Origin: Lachnospiraceae bacterium
Lineage (GTDB): Bacteria; Bacillota; Clostridia; Lachnospirales; Lachnospiraceae
Reading direction: 5' to 3'
Length of the DNA: 64,000 bases
Assembly (NCBI GenBank): GCA_022792885.1
Contig: JAAWBX010000037.1
Span: 1 to 64,000, forward strand
A program made the position numbers and the translations under genes. This document shows, in pieces, positions 1 through 8,539 of the stretch (the stretch's first letter is position 1; each line of letters opens with the position of its first letter). A model generated the notes under the pieces. It did no database searches. It saw nothing but the letters and a program-made list of their open reading frames with translations, and had not been told where the DNA came from.

Positions 1-138
1 ATACGGGGCACCCGGAGGGTGTACTTTAGATGTTCGCCGCATGGCGATACGGGGCACCCGGAGGGTGTACTTTAGATGTTCGCCGCATGGCGATACGGGG
101 CACCCGGAGGGTGTACTTTAGATGTTCGCCGCATGGCG
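1..138 (+). repeat. Three tandem copies of a 46-bp repeat
   Basis: Three identical 46-bp units lie head to tail at 1-46, 47-92 and 93-138, and the array probably continues left of the window because it begins flush at base 1. Each unit contains the inverted pairs CGCC-GCAT-GGCG and CACCC-GGA-GGGTG, so each could fold into two short hairpins. There are no unique spacers between units. The array stops about 30 bases before the start codon of the ThrE-type exporter. A diverged single copy lies in the glgA leader at 4452-4503, in the same orientation relative to the gene it precedes. Confidence 0.9.
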
Positions 139-168
139 ATTTTTTAGAAAACCGAAAGAGGACGTTTC

Positions 169-933
169 ATGCAGCCGCAATCATACAACAAACATCTGGT
201 ATCCAGCATTTTAGACCTGGGCGAAATCCTTTTGATCTCCGGCGCCGAAGTAAACCGGATCGAAGACACCGTTACCCGGATCTGCCAGGCTTACGGATTT
301 TTACGCATTGATATTTTCACGATTACCACCAGTATCGTTTTAACGGTCCATACCGCCGAAGACGAGATCATCACTCAGACCCGGCGGATCTTACGCTACG
401 ATACGGATATGAATAAAGTCGCGCAGGCCAACTGCCTGTCCCGGGATATCTGCGCCCGACGCCCGGAACTTTCCTACATCCGGGAGCAGATCGCTCGAAT
501 CCAAAAATCCGACAAATACCCGGTCCCCGTCATTTATCTGACTTATGCCGTTATCGCCGCCGCTTTTACCTGTTTTTACGGAGGGGGCCCTATGGACGCC
601 CTGGCCGCCGCCGCCGCCGGCCTGCTTATGCGCCTGGTTCAATCCCTGGGGCAGCGCATCCGTATGCAGACCTTCATTCTTACCTTTCTCACCTCGGCCG
701 CCACAGGATTTGCAATTCTTCTCCTGGTCGCTCTCGGAATCGGCTCCGCCGTCCACACGATCACCATCGGATGCGTTATGCTGCTGATTCCCGGCCTGGC
801 CATGACCACTTCCTTCCGGGATATGATCAGCGGCGACATCGTTTCCGGCATGCTCGGCCTGACGGAAGCGCTTCTCCGAGCCATGGCCATCGCCCTTGGC
901 TTTGCCTTTGTACTGATGCAGATAGGAGGTTAA
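169..933 (+). CDS. Threonine/serine exporter family, N-terminal half (ThrE-N)
   Basis: A 254-residue protein of the ThrE family (DUF1212), thought to export threonine or serine across the inner membrane. The soluble N-terminal part carries the family signature around residues 15-35 (SGAEVNRIEDTVTRI), followed by several hydrophobic segments from about residue 115 to the end. The ATG at 169 has GAGGA six bases upstream. The next gene, four bases downstream, encodes the small membrane half, so the transporter is split in two as is usual in Clostridia. No promoter is obvious; the 46-bp repeat array takes up the leader. The family call is secure; the substrate is inferred. Confidence 0.85.
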   Translation: MQPQSYNKHLVSSILDLGEILLISGAEVNRIEDTVTRICQAYGFLRIDIFTITTSIVLTVHTAEDEIITQTRRILRYDTDMNKVAQANCLSRDICARRPELSYIREQIARIQKSDKYPVPVIYLTYAVIAAAFTCFYGGGPMDALAAAAAGLLMRLVQSLGQRIRMQTFILTFLTSAATGFAILLLVALGIGSAVHTITIGCVMLLIPGLAMTTSFRDMISGDIVSGMLGLTEALLRAMAIALGFAFVLMQIGG

Positions 934-937
934 CACC

Positions 938-1405
938 ATGCCGCAAGCTCTTGTTCAAACGCTGTCCGCCTGTTTAGGATCGGCCGCTTTCTCCGTTTTG
1001 TTTAACATAAAAGGAAAAAAACTTTTCCTGATCGGCGCCGGCGGCGCCCTGTCATGGATTTTTTATCTGCTTGTCCGGGAATTTTCGGGCGGAAGCGCTC
1101 TGGCCGGTTTGTTTTTTTCGACGATCGCAGTAGCCCTGCTCGCGGAAATCAGCGCCCGCATTATCAAAACTCCGGTCATTACCCTTTTGGTTCCCATGCT
1201 GATCCCACTGATTCCCGGCGGAGACCTGTATCGATCCATGACCTTTCTCGTTCAAAACGATATGGCCTCCTTTGCGGACTCCTCCAAATTCACCGCTTCC
1301 GAAGCCGGTTCGATCGCCCTCGGCCTGCTGCTCGTCACAACGCTGATGCAGATCATCAACAAAACTCTGGGTTATATCCACCAGAAAAAGAAAAAAAACG
1401 GGTGA
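938..1405 (+). CDS. Threonine/serine exporter family, C-terminal half (ThrE-C)
   Basis: A 155-residue membrane protein of the DUF3815/ThrE-C type, with four or five hydrophobic helices and the loop LLVPMLIPLIPGGDLYRSM typical of the family. It begins four bases after the DUF1212-type protein and has its own AGGAGG site, so the two are almost certainly translated together and form one exporter. The C-terminus is basic (HQKKKKNG). No terminator hairpin is visible before the ATPase remnant that starts 58 bases later. Confidence 0.85.
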   Translation: MPQALVQTLSACLGSAAFSVLFNIKGKKLFLIGAGGALSWIFYLLVREFSGGSALAGLFFSTIAVALLAEISARIIKTPVITLLVPMLIPLIPGGDLYRSMTFLVQNDMASFADSSKFTASEAGSIALGLLLVTTLMQIINKTLGYIHQKKKKNG

Positions 1406-1463
1406 CCCTTTCGCCTCCTGCATACAATAACAAGTATGAAGCAATCGCAGGAGGCATTCTCCC

Positions 1464-2436
1464 ATGCATGAATATCGCAAACGGATCTCCGAGGTACTGG
1501 ACGATCTAGAAACCCCACTTCAGGGACTTTCCCAGGCGGAAGCCGATCGGCGTCTGGCAGAATACGGTCCGAACAAACTGGCGGAAGAACAACCGCCTTC
1601 CTTTCTCCGCCGATTTCTCACGCAGTTAAAAAACCCCATGCTCCTCATCCTTCTGGCCGCCGCCCTCGTCTCCGGGGTCACCGCCTTTTTTGCCGGCGAA
1701 ACGTTTACGGATGTGATTATTATACTCCTTGTCGTCTTTTTAAACGGACTTCTTGGCATGATACAGGAACAAAAAGCCGAGCAGGCTGTCCGGGCCTTAC
1801 AGGATATGACCGCCCCTGCCTGTACGGTGATCCGAAACGGCCGGAAACTCTCCCTTCCAAGAGAGAAACCGGTTCCCGTCGATCTTCTGATATTGGAAGC
1901 GGGAAATACGGTTCCCGACGCCTTTCTTACTGCCGAACCGCCTCTGGGCGATCGGGTCAACATGCTGTATATGGGAAGCACCCTTGTGTACGGGCGCGGA
2001 CAAGCCCTTGTCACACAAACCGGCATGCAAACGGAGATGGGAAAAATCGCGGAAGCTTTATCCTGCGCCCAAAAAGAAGCGACTCCTTTGCAGAAAAAAC
2101 CGAATGAACTCAGCCGTCTCTTAAGCCTGGCCGTAATCGGCATCTGCCTCGTTCGCGACGGTATCCTTGACGGAAATCTTCCACGCCTTTAATTTCCGAA
2201 GCTTAAACGAATCCCTTTTTACCCTGCAAGGGCATAATCCCTGGCTTCTGGCTGCCGCAGGGATCTCCCTCGCCGCCACGGCTTTCGTCCTGACGATTCC
2301 CTTTCTGGCGGACGCTTTCGGGCTTCCCCCTCTCTCCCTGTCCGAAATCCTGATTTCATTCCTCTTATCCGTCCTGATTCTGCCGCTCGTTGAAGCAGAA
2401 AAATGGCGGCGACGAAAAAATCACGCGGTCCGATAA
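1464..2436 (+). pseudogene. Cation-transporting P-type ATPase, internally deleted
   Basis: Remnant of a PacL/calcium-type P-type ATPase. Residues 1-110 of the first frame give a normal N-terminus and the first two membrane helices. The actuator domain then jumps from LEAGNTVPDAFLTAEP straight to PLGDRVNM, so the TGES dephosphorylation loop is gone. The first frame closes at 2192 after part of helix 3. The C-terminal helices resume in another frame near 2150-2167 (TEIFHAFNFRSLNESLF) and run to 2436. The phosphorylation motif DKTG, the nucleotide-binding domain and several helices are absent, roughly 500-600 codons against the usual 850-900. The ribosome site AGGAGG is intact. It cannot work as a pump. 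Confidence 0.85.
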
Positions 2437-2453
2437 GTACCGCGTGATTTTTT
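2415..2453. terminator. Bidirectional terminator
   Basis: Perfect 15-bp inverted repeat (2415-2429 with 2439-2453) with A and T runs on its two flanks, between the convergent ATPase remnant and zinc-ribbon gene. It overlaps the stop codons of both. Confidence 0.85.
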
Positions 2454-2848
2454 TAACTGTTTTTGATGAATTCCTGCCCGCATTTGGGACAGCGGATCGC
2501 AATTCTTCCTTTTCCTCTCGGAACCCGGACTCTCTGTCTGCACTTCGGACACCGATAAAAATGATGCGTCTTCCTCTGGGAAAATTCGCTTTTCTTTTTG
2601 CCAAACCAGAAACGAAACCGGCCGGTGCAGCGAAGATACGCCTGATTTTCCTGGTACCGCTTCGTAATGTTCTTAGACAGCATCCGAAAATAAACCAACA
2701 CGATGGCCGCCAGCGCGATCAGATTAAAAGCCGAAAGCCTGGTAAACATCATCAGAAGCATCGCGGCAATCGCGACACCCATCAAAAACCGGGACAAAGA
2801 ATCCGCCCCGTATCTCCCTTGCATAAACCGCATAAACTTTTCTCTCAT
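2453..2848 (-). CDS. Membrane protein with C-terminal zinc ribbon
   Basis: A 131-residue protein with two adjacent hydrophobic helices (about residues 20-57) followed by a basic linker and a zinc-ribbon made of CPKC and a second CPKC (about residues 100-124). The type is common and uncharacterised in Lachnospiraceae. The architecture suggests a membrane-anchored zinc-binding module facing the cytoplasm. It is transcribed alone from a clear SigA promoter at 2900-2927 and ends in the bidirectional terminator. No partner gene is evident, and I assign no function. Confidence 0.7.
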   Translation of the reverse strand: MREKFMRFMQGRYGADSLSRFLMGVAIAAMLLMMFTRLSAFNLIALAAIVLVYFRMLSKNITKRYQENQAYLRCTGRFRFWFGKKKSEFSQRKTHHFYRCPKCRQRVRVPRGKGRIAIRCPKCGQEFIKNS

Positions 2849-2899
2849 ACGCCTCCCGCCCTCTCCTTTTCCTTCGAATCGTTTCAGGAATTAAAGCCA

Positions 2900-2927
2900 A
2901 TTATAGAAGGCGCGGCAAAAAAGTCAA
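2900..2927 (-). promoter_or_regulatory. SigA promoter of the zinc-ribbon gene
   Basis: On the minus strand TTGACT (2927-2922), a 16-base spacer and TATAAT (2905-2900), about 50 bases upstream of the start codon. Confidence 0.7.
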
Positions 2928-2971
2928 TGTGTCCGAACCGGATTTTACAGAACTTTTAGGAACTTTCCGAT

Positions 2972-4408
2972 TCACATATATTTATAAAGCTCCTCGTACT
3001 GTTTCGCCGACGCGTTCCAGGAAAAATCCGCCTCCATGGCCCGCTCCACGATCCGGTTCCACTCCCGTTTCTTTTCATAATAAACGGATTTGGCATAACG
3101 GATGATCCCCAGCATTTCATGCGCATTGTAATTGGCAAAGGAAAATCCGGTCCCGGTATGTTCATATTGATTGTATGCCTCCACGGTATCCCGCAAACCG
3201 CCGGTCTCCCGCACGATCGGAATCGTGCCGTACCGAAGGGCCATCAACTGGCTCAGGCCGCAGGGCTCAAACCTGGACGGCATCAAAAACGCGTCGCAGG
3301 CCGCATAAATCTTATGGGACAATTCTTCCGAATAGAAAATATTGGCGGACACCCGCCCCTGGTATTTCCAGGCGTAATGACGGAACATATTCTCATACGC
3401 ATTCTCACCGGTTCCCAAAACCACGAGCTGAACGTCCGGCTCGCAGATTTCATCCATTACGCACTGAATCAGATCAAAACCTTTCTGGTCCGTGAGACGG
3501 GAAACTACGCCGATCATAAAAGCTTTCGGATTCTCCTCCAGGCCCAGCTCCCTCTGAAGGCCAATCTTATTCTTCCCTTTGTTTTTGCGGAAGTTTTCCG
3601 AATTATAAGGACAGAAAATCCTGTCGTCCGTCGCAGGATCGTAGTCTTCGTAGTCGATCCCGTTCACGATACCGACCAGGTTGTTGGATTTGGCTCGTAT
3701 CAGGCCGTCCAGCCCTTCCCCATAATAGGCCGTCTTGATCTCTTCCGCGTAAGAACGGCTTACCGTCGTCACCTTGTCTGCGTAAACAATTCCGCCTTTT
3801 AACATATTGCCGTTTTTATAAGCTTCCAGCTTATCCGATGTAAAGTAATAATCCGTCAGTTCGGAAAAGCTTTGTATCGTCTTAATATCCCACACCCCTT
3901 GGAATTTCAGGTTGTGGATCGTCATAATCGTCTTGGTGTTCCAGAAAAAAGGATTCGCCTGGAAACGGTCATGAAGATGCACCGGAATCAAACCCGTCTG
4001 CCAATCATGGCAATGAACGATATCCGGCTTAAAATCCAGGACCGGAAGGGCCGACAATACGGCTTTTGAGAAAAACGCAAACTTCTGCAAATCAAAATAC
4101 ATATCCGTATAAGGCCCGAAGCCGGAAAAATACTCTTCATTGTCGATAAAATAGAAATGCGCTCCCTGATATTCCATCTCAAAAAGCCCGACATAACAGT
4201 CCCGATATCGGTAATTCATATAAAAATTGGTCAGATAACGCATCTGATCTTTGTACTTCTGCGGAATACAGGTATATTTCGGAATCATAACACGAACGTC
4301 AAATTCTTCCCGATCAAAGTATTTGGGCAATGACCCGACCACATCCGCCAGGCCTCCCGTCTTAATAAACGGAACACACTCCGACGCTACAAACAATATT
4401 TTTTTCAT
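2972..4408 (-). CDS. glgA: Glycogen synthase
   Basis: A 478-residue ADP-glucose-dependent alpha-1,4-glucan synthase (GT5), the length usual for bacterial GlgA. The N-terminal KTGGLADVVGSLP loop binds ADP-glucose. The second Rossmann domain contains GVVSRLTDQKGFDL and the C-terminal nucleotide-binding segment PSRFEPCGLSQLMALRYG. I chose the ATG at 4408 because AGGAG lies eight bases upstream and the protein then begins MKKILFVASE, as in homologues; an upstream in-frame start would translate the leader repeat. No other glycogen genes lie nearby. The 127-base gap to spo0A holds a single copy of the repeat also seen at the window start. Confidence 0.95.
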   Translation of the reverse strand: MKKILFVASECVPFIKTGGLADVVGSLPKYFDREEFDVRVMIPKYTCIPQKYKDQMRYLTNFYMNYRYRDCYVGLFEMEYQGAHFYFIDNEEYFSGFGPYTDMYFDLQKFAFFSKAVLSALPVLDFKPDIVHCHDWQTGLIPVHLHDRFQANPFFWNTKTIMTIHNLKFQGVWDIKTIQSFSELTDYYFTSDKLEAYKNGNMLKGGIVYADKVTTVSRSYAEEIKTAYYGEGLDGLIRAKSNNLVGIVNGIDYEDYDPATDDRIFCPYNSENFRKNKGKNKIGLQRELGLEENPKAFMIGVVSRLTDQKGFDLIQCVMDEICEPDVQLVVLGTGENAYENMFRHYAWKYQGRVSANIFYSEELSHKIYAACDAFLMPSRFEPCGLSQLMALRYGTIPIVRETGGLRDTVEAYNQYEHTGTGFSFANYNAHEMLGIIRYAKSVYYEKKREWNRIVERAMEADFSWNASAKQYEELYKYM

Positions 4409-4451
4409 ATCGCTTCTCCTCTGGAAACTCCTGATTTCTTTCTGTTTTTTC

Positions 4452-4503
4452 GTATACCCTCCGGGTACACCGTATCGCCATCCGGCGTACAATTAAAGTA
4501 TAC
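4452..4503 (-). repeat. Diverged single copy of the 46-bp repeat in the glgA leader
   Basis: Read in the glgA direction this 52-base segment matches the units at 1-138 with only scattered substitutions and is bounded by GTATAC at both ends. It can fold into two hairpins, CGCC-GGAT-GGCG and GTGTACCC-GGA-GGGTATAC, the second with more base pairs than the thrE copies. It lies about 45 bases upstream of the glgA start codon. Confidence 0.8.
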
Positions 4504-4535
4504 TAAAAAATAATCCGGAAGAAAAGCATAATTTC

Positions 4536-5333
4536 TCATTTTCTCTTGTATTTCAGCCGCAGACGGTCGGTGATCAGGGCAATAAACTCGGAATTTGTCG
4601 GTTTCCCTTTTCCGGTGTTGATGGTATAGCCGAACAAAGCCTCCATAGTATCCAAGTTTCCTCTCGTCCAGGCCACTTCAATCGCATGACGGATCGCCCG
4701 CTCCACCCGGCTTGACGTAGTCCGATTTCTTTTGGCAATGCTCGGATACAACAGTTTCGTAATCGAATTGAGCATTTCCGGATCTTCCATGGAAACCAGA
4801 ATGGAGTCCCGCAGATACTGATATCCTTTAATATGAGCCGGCACGCCCAGATCATGCAGGATATTGGTCACCTCGGTCTCCAAATCCGCGTCGCCTCCGA
4901 CATACAAAGATTCAAACGTATATTCCCGGCCCGTAACGGGAGCCGCGCCGCTCCGACGGCTTTCCAACTGATGAAGCCTCTTAAGAAGCGAATCCATATC
5001 AAAAGGCTTCATCAAATAATAGCTGGCGCCCATTGCGAACGCGTGCTCCGCCAATTCTTCATGCCCGATAGCGGATACTACCATAACAGCCGGTCTTTTC
5101 TCCAACGTTTCATCCGCCTGAAGTTTTTCCAGTAAAGTCAGTCCATCCATTTTCGGCATAATAATGTCCATCAAAACCACATCCGGCTTCCGACTCTGAA
5201 TCATGGAATATGCCGTTTCTCCGTCGTAAGCTTCACCAATTACCGTGAAACTCTCATCCTGATTGATAGCTTCGCTTAGAAGCTTTACCATCCGTTCATT
5301 ATCATCTGCAATTGCGACACTTACTTTCGACAT
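4536..5333 (-). CDS. spo0A: Sporulation master regulator Spo0A
   Basis: A 265-residue response regulator that commits the cell to sporulation once phosphorylated. The receiver domain (1-125) has the acidic pair at DD10-11, the phospho-acceptor D56 in [14 protein letters not shown] and the conserved lysine in LMKPFD. The C-terminal Spo0A-specific DNA-binding domain contains the recognition segment [20 protein letters not shown]. The ATG at 5333 follows AGAGGAG at ideal spacing; an upstream in-frame start adds unrelated residues. It lies downstream of spoIVB on the same strand, the conserved clostridial and bacillar order recN-spoIVB-spo0A. Confidence 0.97.
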   Translation of the reverse strand: MSKVSVAIADDNERMVKLLSEAINQDESFTVIGEAYDGETAYSMIQSRKPDVVLMDIIMPKMDGLTLLEKLQADETLEKRPAVMVVSAIGHEELAEHAFAMGASYYLMKPFDMDSLLKRLHQLESRRSGAAPVTGREYTFESLYVGGDADLETEVTNILHDLGVPAHIKGYQYLRDSILVSMEDPEMLNSITKLLYPSIAKRNRTTSSRVERAIRHAIEVAWTRGNLDTMEALFGYTINTGKGKPTNSEFIALITDRLRLKYKRK

Positions 5334-5420
5334 GTTTTCTCCTCTCATTTGCCTTTCCATGCAAATTATTGTTTTTTCCGGGAAATCTTCCTTTTTTTTC
5401 CATCCTTCACTATTTTTACA

Positions 5421-5465
5421 TGTCGAGAGCCGTTCTGCAACGAAAAACCGCCGCAAAAATCGACA
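5421..5465 (-). promoter_or_regulatory. Possible 0A boxes upstream of spo0A
   Basis: Two six-of-seven matches to the Spo0A box TGTCGAA sit between spoIVB and spo0A: TGTCGAT on the minus strand (5465-5459) and TGTCGAG on the plus strand (5421-5427). The spacing and inverted arrangement could allow autoregulation. Matches this short also arise by chance. Confidence 0.3.
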
Positions 5466-5471
5466 CGAGAG

Positions 5472-6764
5472 TTACCTTGCCGATTGCTCCAGCATCGTTT
5501 CCAGGAATATCCCGTAACCTCTTGCCGAATTTTGAATAAATACATGAGTCACGGCGCCCACCAGTCTTCCGTTCTGAATGATCGGACTGCCGCTCATCCC
5601 CTGGACGATCCCTCCGGTCTTCTCCAAAAGCTCCGGATCCGTCACCTCAATTACCAGGCTTTTATTGGTGTGATCGGACGGATCACAGCGCAAAATCTCA
5701 ATCTCATAATCCTTTATGGTTCCGTCCACCGCACAGCGTACCACAGCCGGCCCGGTACTCACATCCTGCCGATAACCGATCGGCAGCCACTCCACATCGG
5801 ACACGGACTGCGGGATCTGATATACATTTCCGAATACGCCCTCGCCCGTATTCTTTCGGATTTGTCCCCACTCGGTATCCGAGCCGTACAGAATCACGCC
5901 GGATAAAGATCCGGGCGTTCCGGTGCTCCCTTTGATTACCGAATGTACCCGGGCCTCATAAAGCGTACCGGAAAGCGCTTCCACTACCAGCCCGGTATCC
6001 GAATCGCTGATCCCATGTCCCAAAGTGCCGAAATTCCCGTTTTGATCAATATAAGTAAGGGTACCGATCCCCTGCATATCATCCCGGATCCAGACACCGA
6101 TCTTATATTCCCCGTCCGCGGTCTGCATCGGATCGATCTTCACCTGAATCGTCTCTCCGTCCCGTCGGATATCCAGAATCGCCGGCGCGTCCCGATTCTC
6201 CCGAACCGCGTCCGCCAGTTCTTCCTTCGTGTGCAAAGGCTTTCCGTTAATCCCAAGGATATAATCCCCGGATCTCACGATCTCGGAAGCCGGTTCCCCG
6301 ATACTTCCGTCCATCCCGGTCAGTTCCCCGGTACCCACCACTAAAATCCCGCTGGTTTCCAGATATATCCCCACCGGAACCCCGCAGGGTATCACATAAC
6401 CTTCTTCCACCACAGAAACTTCAATATCTTTAAAAGGAAAGAAGCCAAACAGGTTTAACGACACTGTATAATTACCGCAGGCGAGAGAACTCATGGTAAA
6501 ACCTTCGTTTAATGTTACATGAATCTCGTCCGCCGGTATATTGGATTCATTTCCCAGCACCACTTCCTCGCTGTCAGTTCGGATCGTCGCGTCGATCGGA
6601 AGCTGAAAATTAAATTCTCCGGTCTGCCCCATGACCAGATGAATATGATTCGGAATCATCCGATTCACATAGTACCAGCCAAAAAAGCAGGAAAAAACCA
6701 CCGCTGCCGCCAAGAGACGTATCAGCCACCGACGGTACTTTGCTTTTCTCGTCACTGTCTTCAC
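5472..6764 (-). CDS. spoIVB: SpoIVB peptidase
   Basis: A 430-residue serine peptidase (family S55) secreted by the forespore to trigger pro-SigK processing. It has a basic N-terminus and one membrane helix (about residues 12-32), a PDZ domain around 130-215 (SGDYILGINGKPL), and the peptidase domain with H250 in GTLGHGISD and the serine S391 in GMSGSPI. The start has AAGGAGG upstream. Directly before that ribosome site lies a terminator-like hairpin for recN, with a SigG-like -10 element on its upstream edge, so spoIVB can be uncoupled from the housekeeping operon. Confidence 0.95.
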   Translation of the reverse strand: MKTVTRKAKYRRWLIRLLAAAVVFSCFFGWYYVNRMIPNHIHLVMGQTGEFNFQLPIDATIRTDSEEVVLGNESNIPADEIHVTLNEGFTMSSLACGNYTVSLNLFGFFPFKDIEVSVVEEGYVIPCGVPVGIYLETSGILVVGTGELTGMDGSIGEPASEIVRSGDYILGINGKPLHTKEELADAVRENRDAPAILDIRRDGETIQVKIDPMQTADGEYKIGVWIRDDMQGIGTLTYIDQNGNFGTLGHGISDSDTGLVVEALSGTLYEARVHSVIKGSTGTPGSLSGVILYGSDTEWGQIRKNTGEGVFGNVYQIPQSVSDVEWLPIGYRQDVSTGPAVVRCAVDGTIKDYEIEILRCDPSDHTNKSLVIEVTDPELLEKTGGIVQGMSGSPIIQNGRLVGAVTHVFIQNSARGYGIFLETMLEQSAR

Positions 6765-6770
6765 CTCCTT

Positions 6771-6806
6771 AAGAAAAAATAAAAGGAATACCTTTCGGTA
6801 TTCCTT
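6771..6806 (-). terminator. Terminator after recN
   Basis: A 10-bp perfect stem (6783-6792 with 6797-6806), a four-base loop and, on the minus strand, a following T-rich run down to 6771. It ends the recN transcript immediately upstream of the spoIVB ribosome site. Confidence 0.8.
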
Positions 6807-6812
6807 AGTATG
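6806..6812 (-). promoter_or_regulatory. SigG-like -10 element before spoIVB
   Basis: The minus strand reads CATACTA, a perfect match to the SigG -10 consensus, about 45 bases before the spoIVB start. No good -35 (GHATR) is seen at 16-18 bases, so this is tentative. A start about seven bases downstream would fall inside the recN terminator hairpin and so avoid it. Confidence 0.35.
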
Positions 6813-6819
6813 GTGAGAT

Positions 6820-8517
6820 TCAACGAAAATCTTGCTGGTATTTTACGGTTTTCGCCAGCGCCTTCATTTCCCGAGCATTGTCTAACACCGCTCCGGTAAT
6901 GGATACGCCGCCCAAAAGCCTGGCAAGCTCCTCGATGGTTTCCTCCTGCTTTAGTTTCTCTATCTTTGTTTTTGTCTTTCCGCCTTCCGCTTTTTTCTGA
7001 ATCCTGTAGTGGCAGTCGGCCATCGCCGCGATCTGCGGCAAATGCGTAATACACAGAACCTGATGATGTTTTGCGATGTAAGCCAGTTTTTCCGAAACTT
7101 TCTGAGCGGTGCGCCCGCTGATTCCGCTGTCGATCTCGTCAAAAATCAATGTCGGAATCTCATCGCTGTCCGCCAGCACGGCTTTCACCGCCAGCATGAT
7201 GCGGGACAATTCGCCGCCCGAGGCTACCTGCCCGAGCGGGCGCACCTCCTCTCCTACATTGGTGGAGATTAAAAATTCGGCTTCGTCATAACCGTTCGCG
7301 GTGTAATGCTCCAATTTCGTAAATGCCATCGTAAACTGAACATCCAGGAAATTCAGATCAACCAGAGCGTTGCGAATCGACTCGGCCAGCTTAAAGGACT
7401 CGGTCTTCCGCACATGACTGAGCTGTCCGCACAATTCCTCCAGCTCGTCGATCACTTCCTCCAGCTCCTTCGTCAGTTCCCTCCGGCGCTCCTCATAATG
7501 AATCAGTTTCCGTTCTTTCTCTTCCCGAAGAGCCAGGGCTTCGCAGACCGCCTCGTAATCCCGCCCGTACTTGGCCTGTATTCCGCGCACCCGGTTCAGC
7601 CGCTCTTCCACTTCCGTAAACTCGTCCTCTTCAAACGTCAATTCTTCCAGATAACCGGTTACGTCCCTGAGAAGATCCGAAGCCAAATTCTCGATTTCTT
7701 CCATCTGACCGCTCATACCGAAAAGCGCCTCGTCGTACTCCGAAGCCGCCTTCAGTTGCTTGACGGCCCGGGATAGCTGCTCCCCGGCGCTGTCATAGCG
7801 ATCGGTTCCCAAAATATCCGCAACACTGCCGAGTTCTTCGGCGATCTTTCTGGCATGAAGCATCTTCCGATGTCTCGCCGCCAGTTCTTCCTCCTCGCCG
7901 TCCTTTATGTTCGCTCCCCGGATCTCTTCGATTTCAAACCGGATAAAATCCAGTTCCCTCTGTCTGGCTTTTTCATCCATCTGATACTCCGCCAGTTCTT
8001 TTTTCATATTGAGGTAAACCCGATACCGTTCTCCCAGTTTCTGCTTGACCGGACCGATCTGCGCCCGACAGTAATCGTCCAGGATCTCCAGATGCTTTGC
8101 TTTATGGAATAAAGACTGATGCTCATGCTGGCCGTGAATGTCGATCAGAAGCGCCGTCGCCTCCTTAAGCTTTGCCAGCGTCACCGTCATATCGTTGATC
8201 TTATTCAGACTCCTGCTCTCCAGGATCTTCCGGGAAACGATCAGCAGCCCGTCCTCGTCCGGCGGCGTCCCGCATGCCTCAAGCCGTTTCGCCAGCTTTT
8301 CCGAATCTACGGAAAATACCAGTTCCACCCAGGCATATTCCTGGCCGCTGCGAATAAAATTTCTGGACGTCTTCGCACCCAATCCGACGCCGACCGCATC
8401 GATCAAAATCGACTTCCCGGCGCCGGTCTCACCTGTCAGTATGTCCAGACCTTCACCGAACGATACGTCCGCTTCGTCAATTAAAGCAAAATTTTTTACA
8501 TACAGATTCAGAAGCAT
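6820..8517 (-). CDS. recN: DNA repair protein RecN
   Basis: A 565-residue SMC-like ATPase acting early in double-strand break repair. The Walker A is GETGAGKSILIDA near residue 28, long coiled-coil segments occupy roughly 150-360, and the ABC signature (VASGGELSRIMLA) and Walker B (TLIFDEIDSGISG) lie near the C-terminus. It is the last gene of the nusB-to-recN operon, 22 bases after argR, and is followed by a terminator. Confidence 0.96.
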   Translation of the reverse strand: MLLNLYVKNFALIDEADVSFGEGLDILTGETGAGKSILIDAVGVGLGAKTSRNFIRSGQEYAWVELVFSVDSEKLAKRLEACGTPPDEDGLLIVSRKILESRSLNKINDMTVTLAKLKEATALLIDIHGQHEHQSLFHKAKHLEILDDYCRAQIGPVKQKLGERYRVYLNMKKELAEYQMDEKARQRELDFIRFEIEEIRGANIKDGEEEELAARHRKMLHARKIAEELGSVADILGTDRYDSAGEQLSRAVKQLKAASEYDEALFGMSGQMEEIENLASDLLRDVTGYLEELTFEEDEFTEVEERLNRVRGIQAKYGRDYEAVCEALALREEKERKLIHYEERRRELTKELEEVIDELEELCGQLSHVRKTESFKLAESIRNALVDLNFLDVQFTMAFTKLEHYTANGYDEAEFLISTNVGEEVRPLGQVASGGELSRIMLAVKAVLADSDEIPTLIFDEIDSGISGRTAQKVSEKLAYIAKHHQVLCITHLPQIAAMADCHYRIQKKAEGGKTKTKIEKLKQEETIEELARLLGGVSITGAVLDNAREMKALAKTVKYQQDFR

Positions 8518-8539
8518 ATTTCCACCTCCGTTTCCGGCT

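Noticed and set aside
1..138. Tandem 46-bp repeats as a CRISPR array
   Set aside because: The units abut directly with no unique spacers, and no cas gene is near.
2167..2436. Separate small membrane protein gene
   Set aside because: The residues align with the last three helices of the P-type ATPase and there is no start codon or ribosome site of its own.
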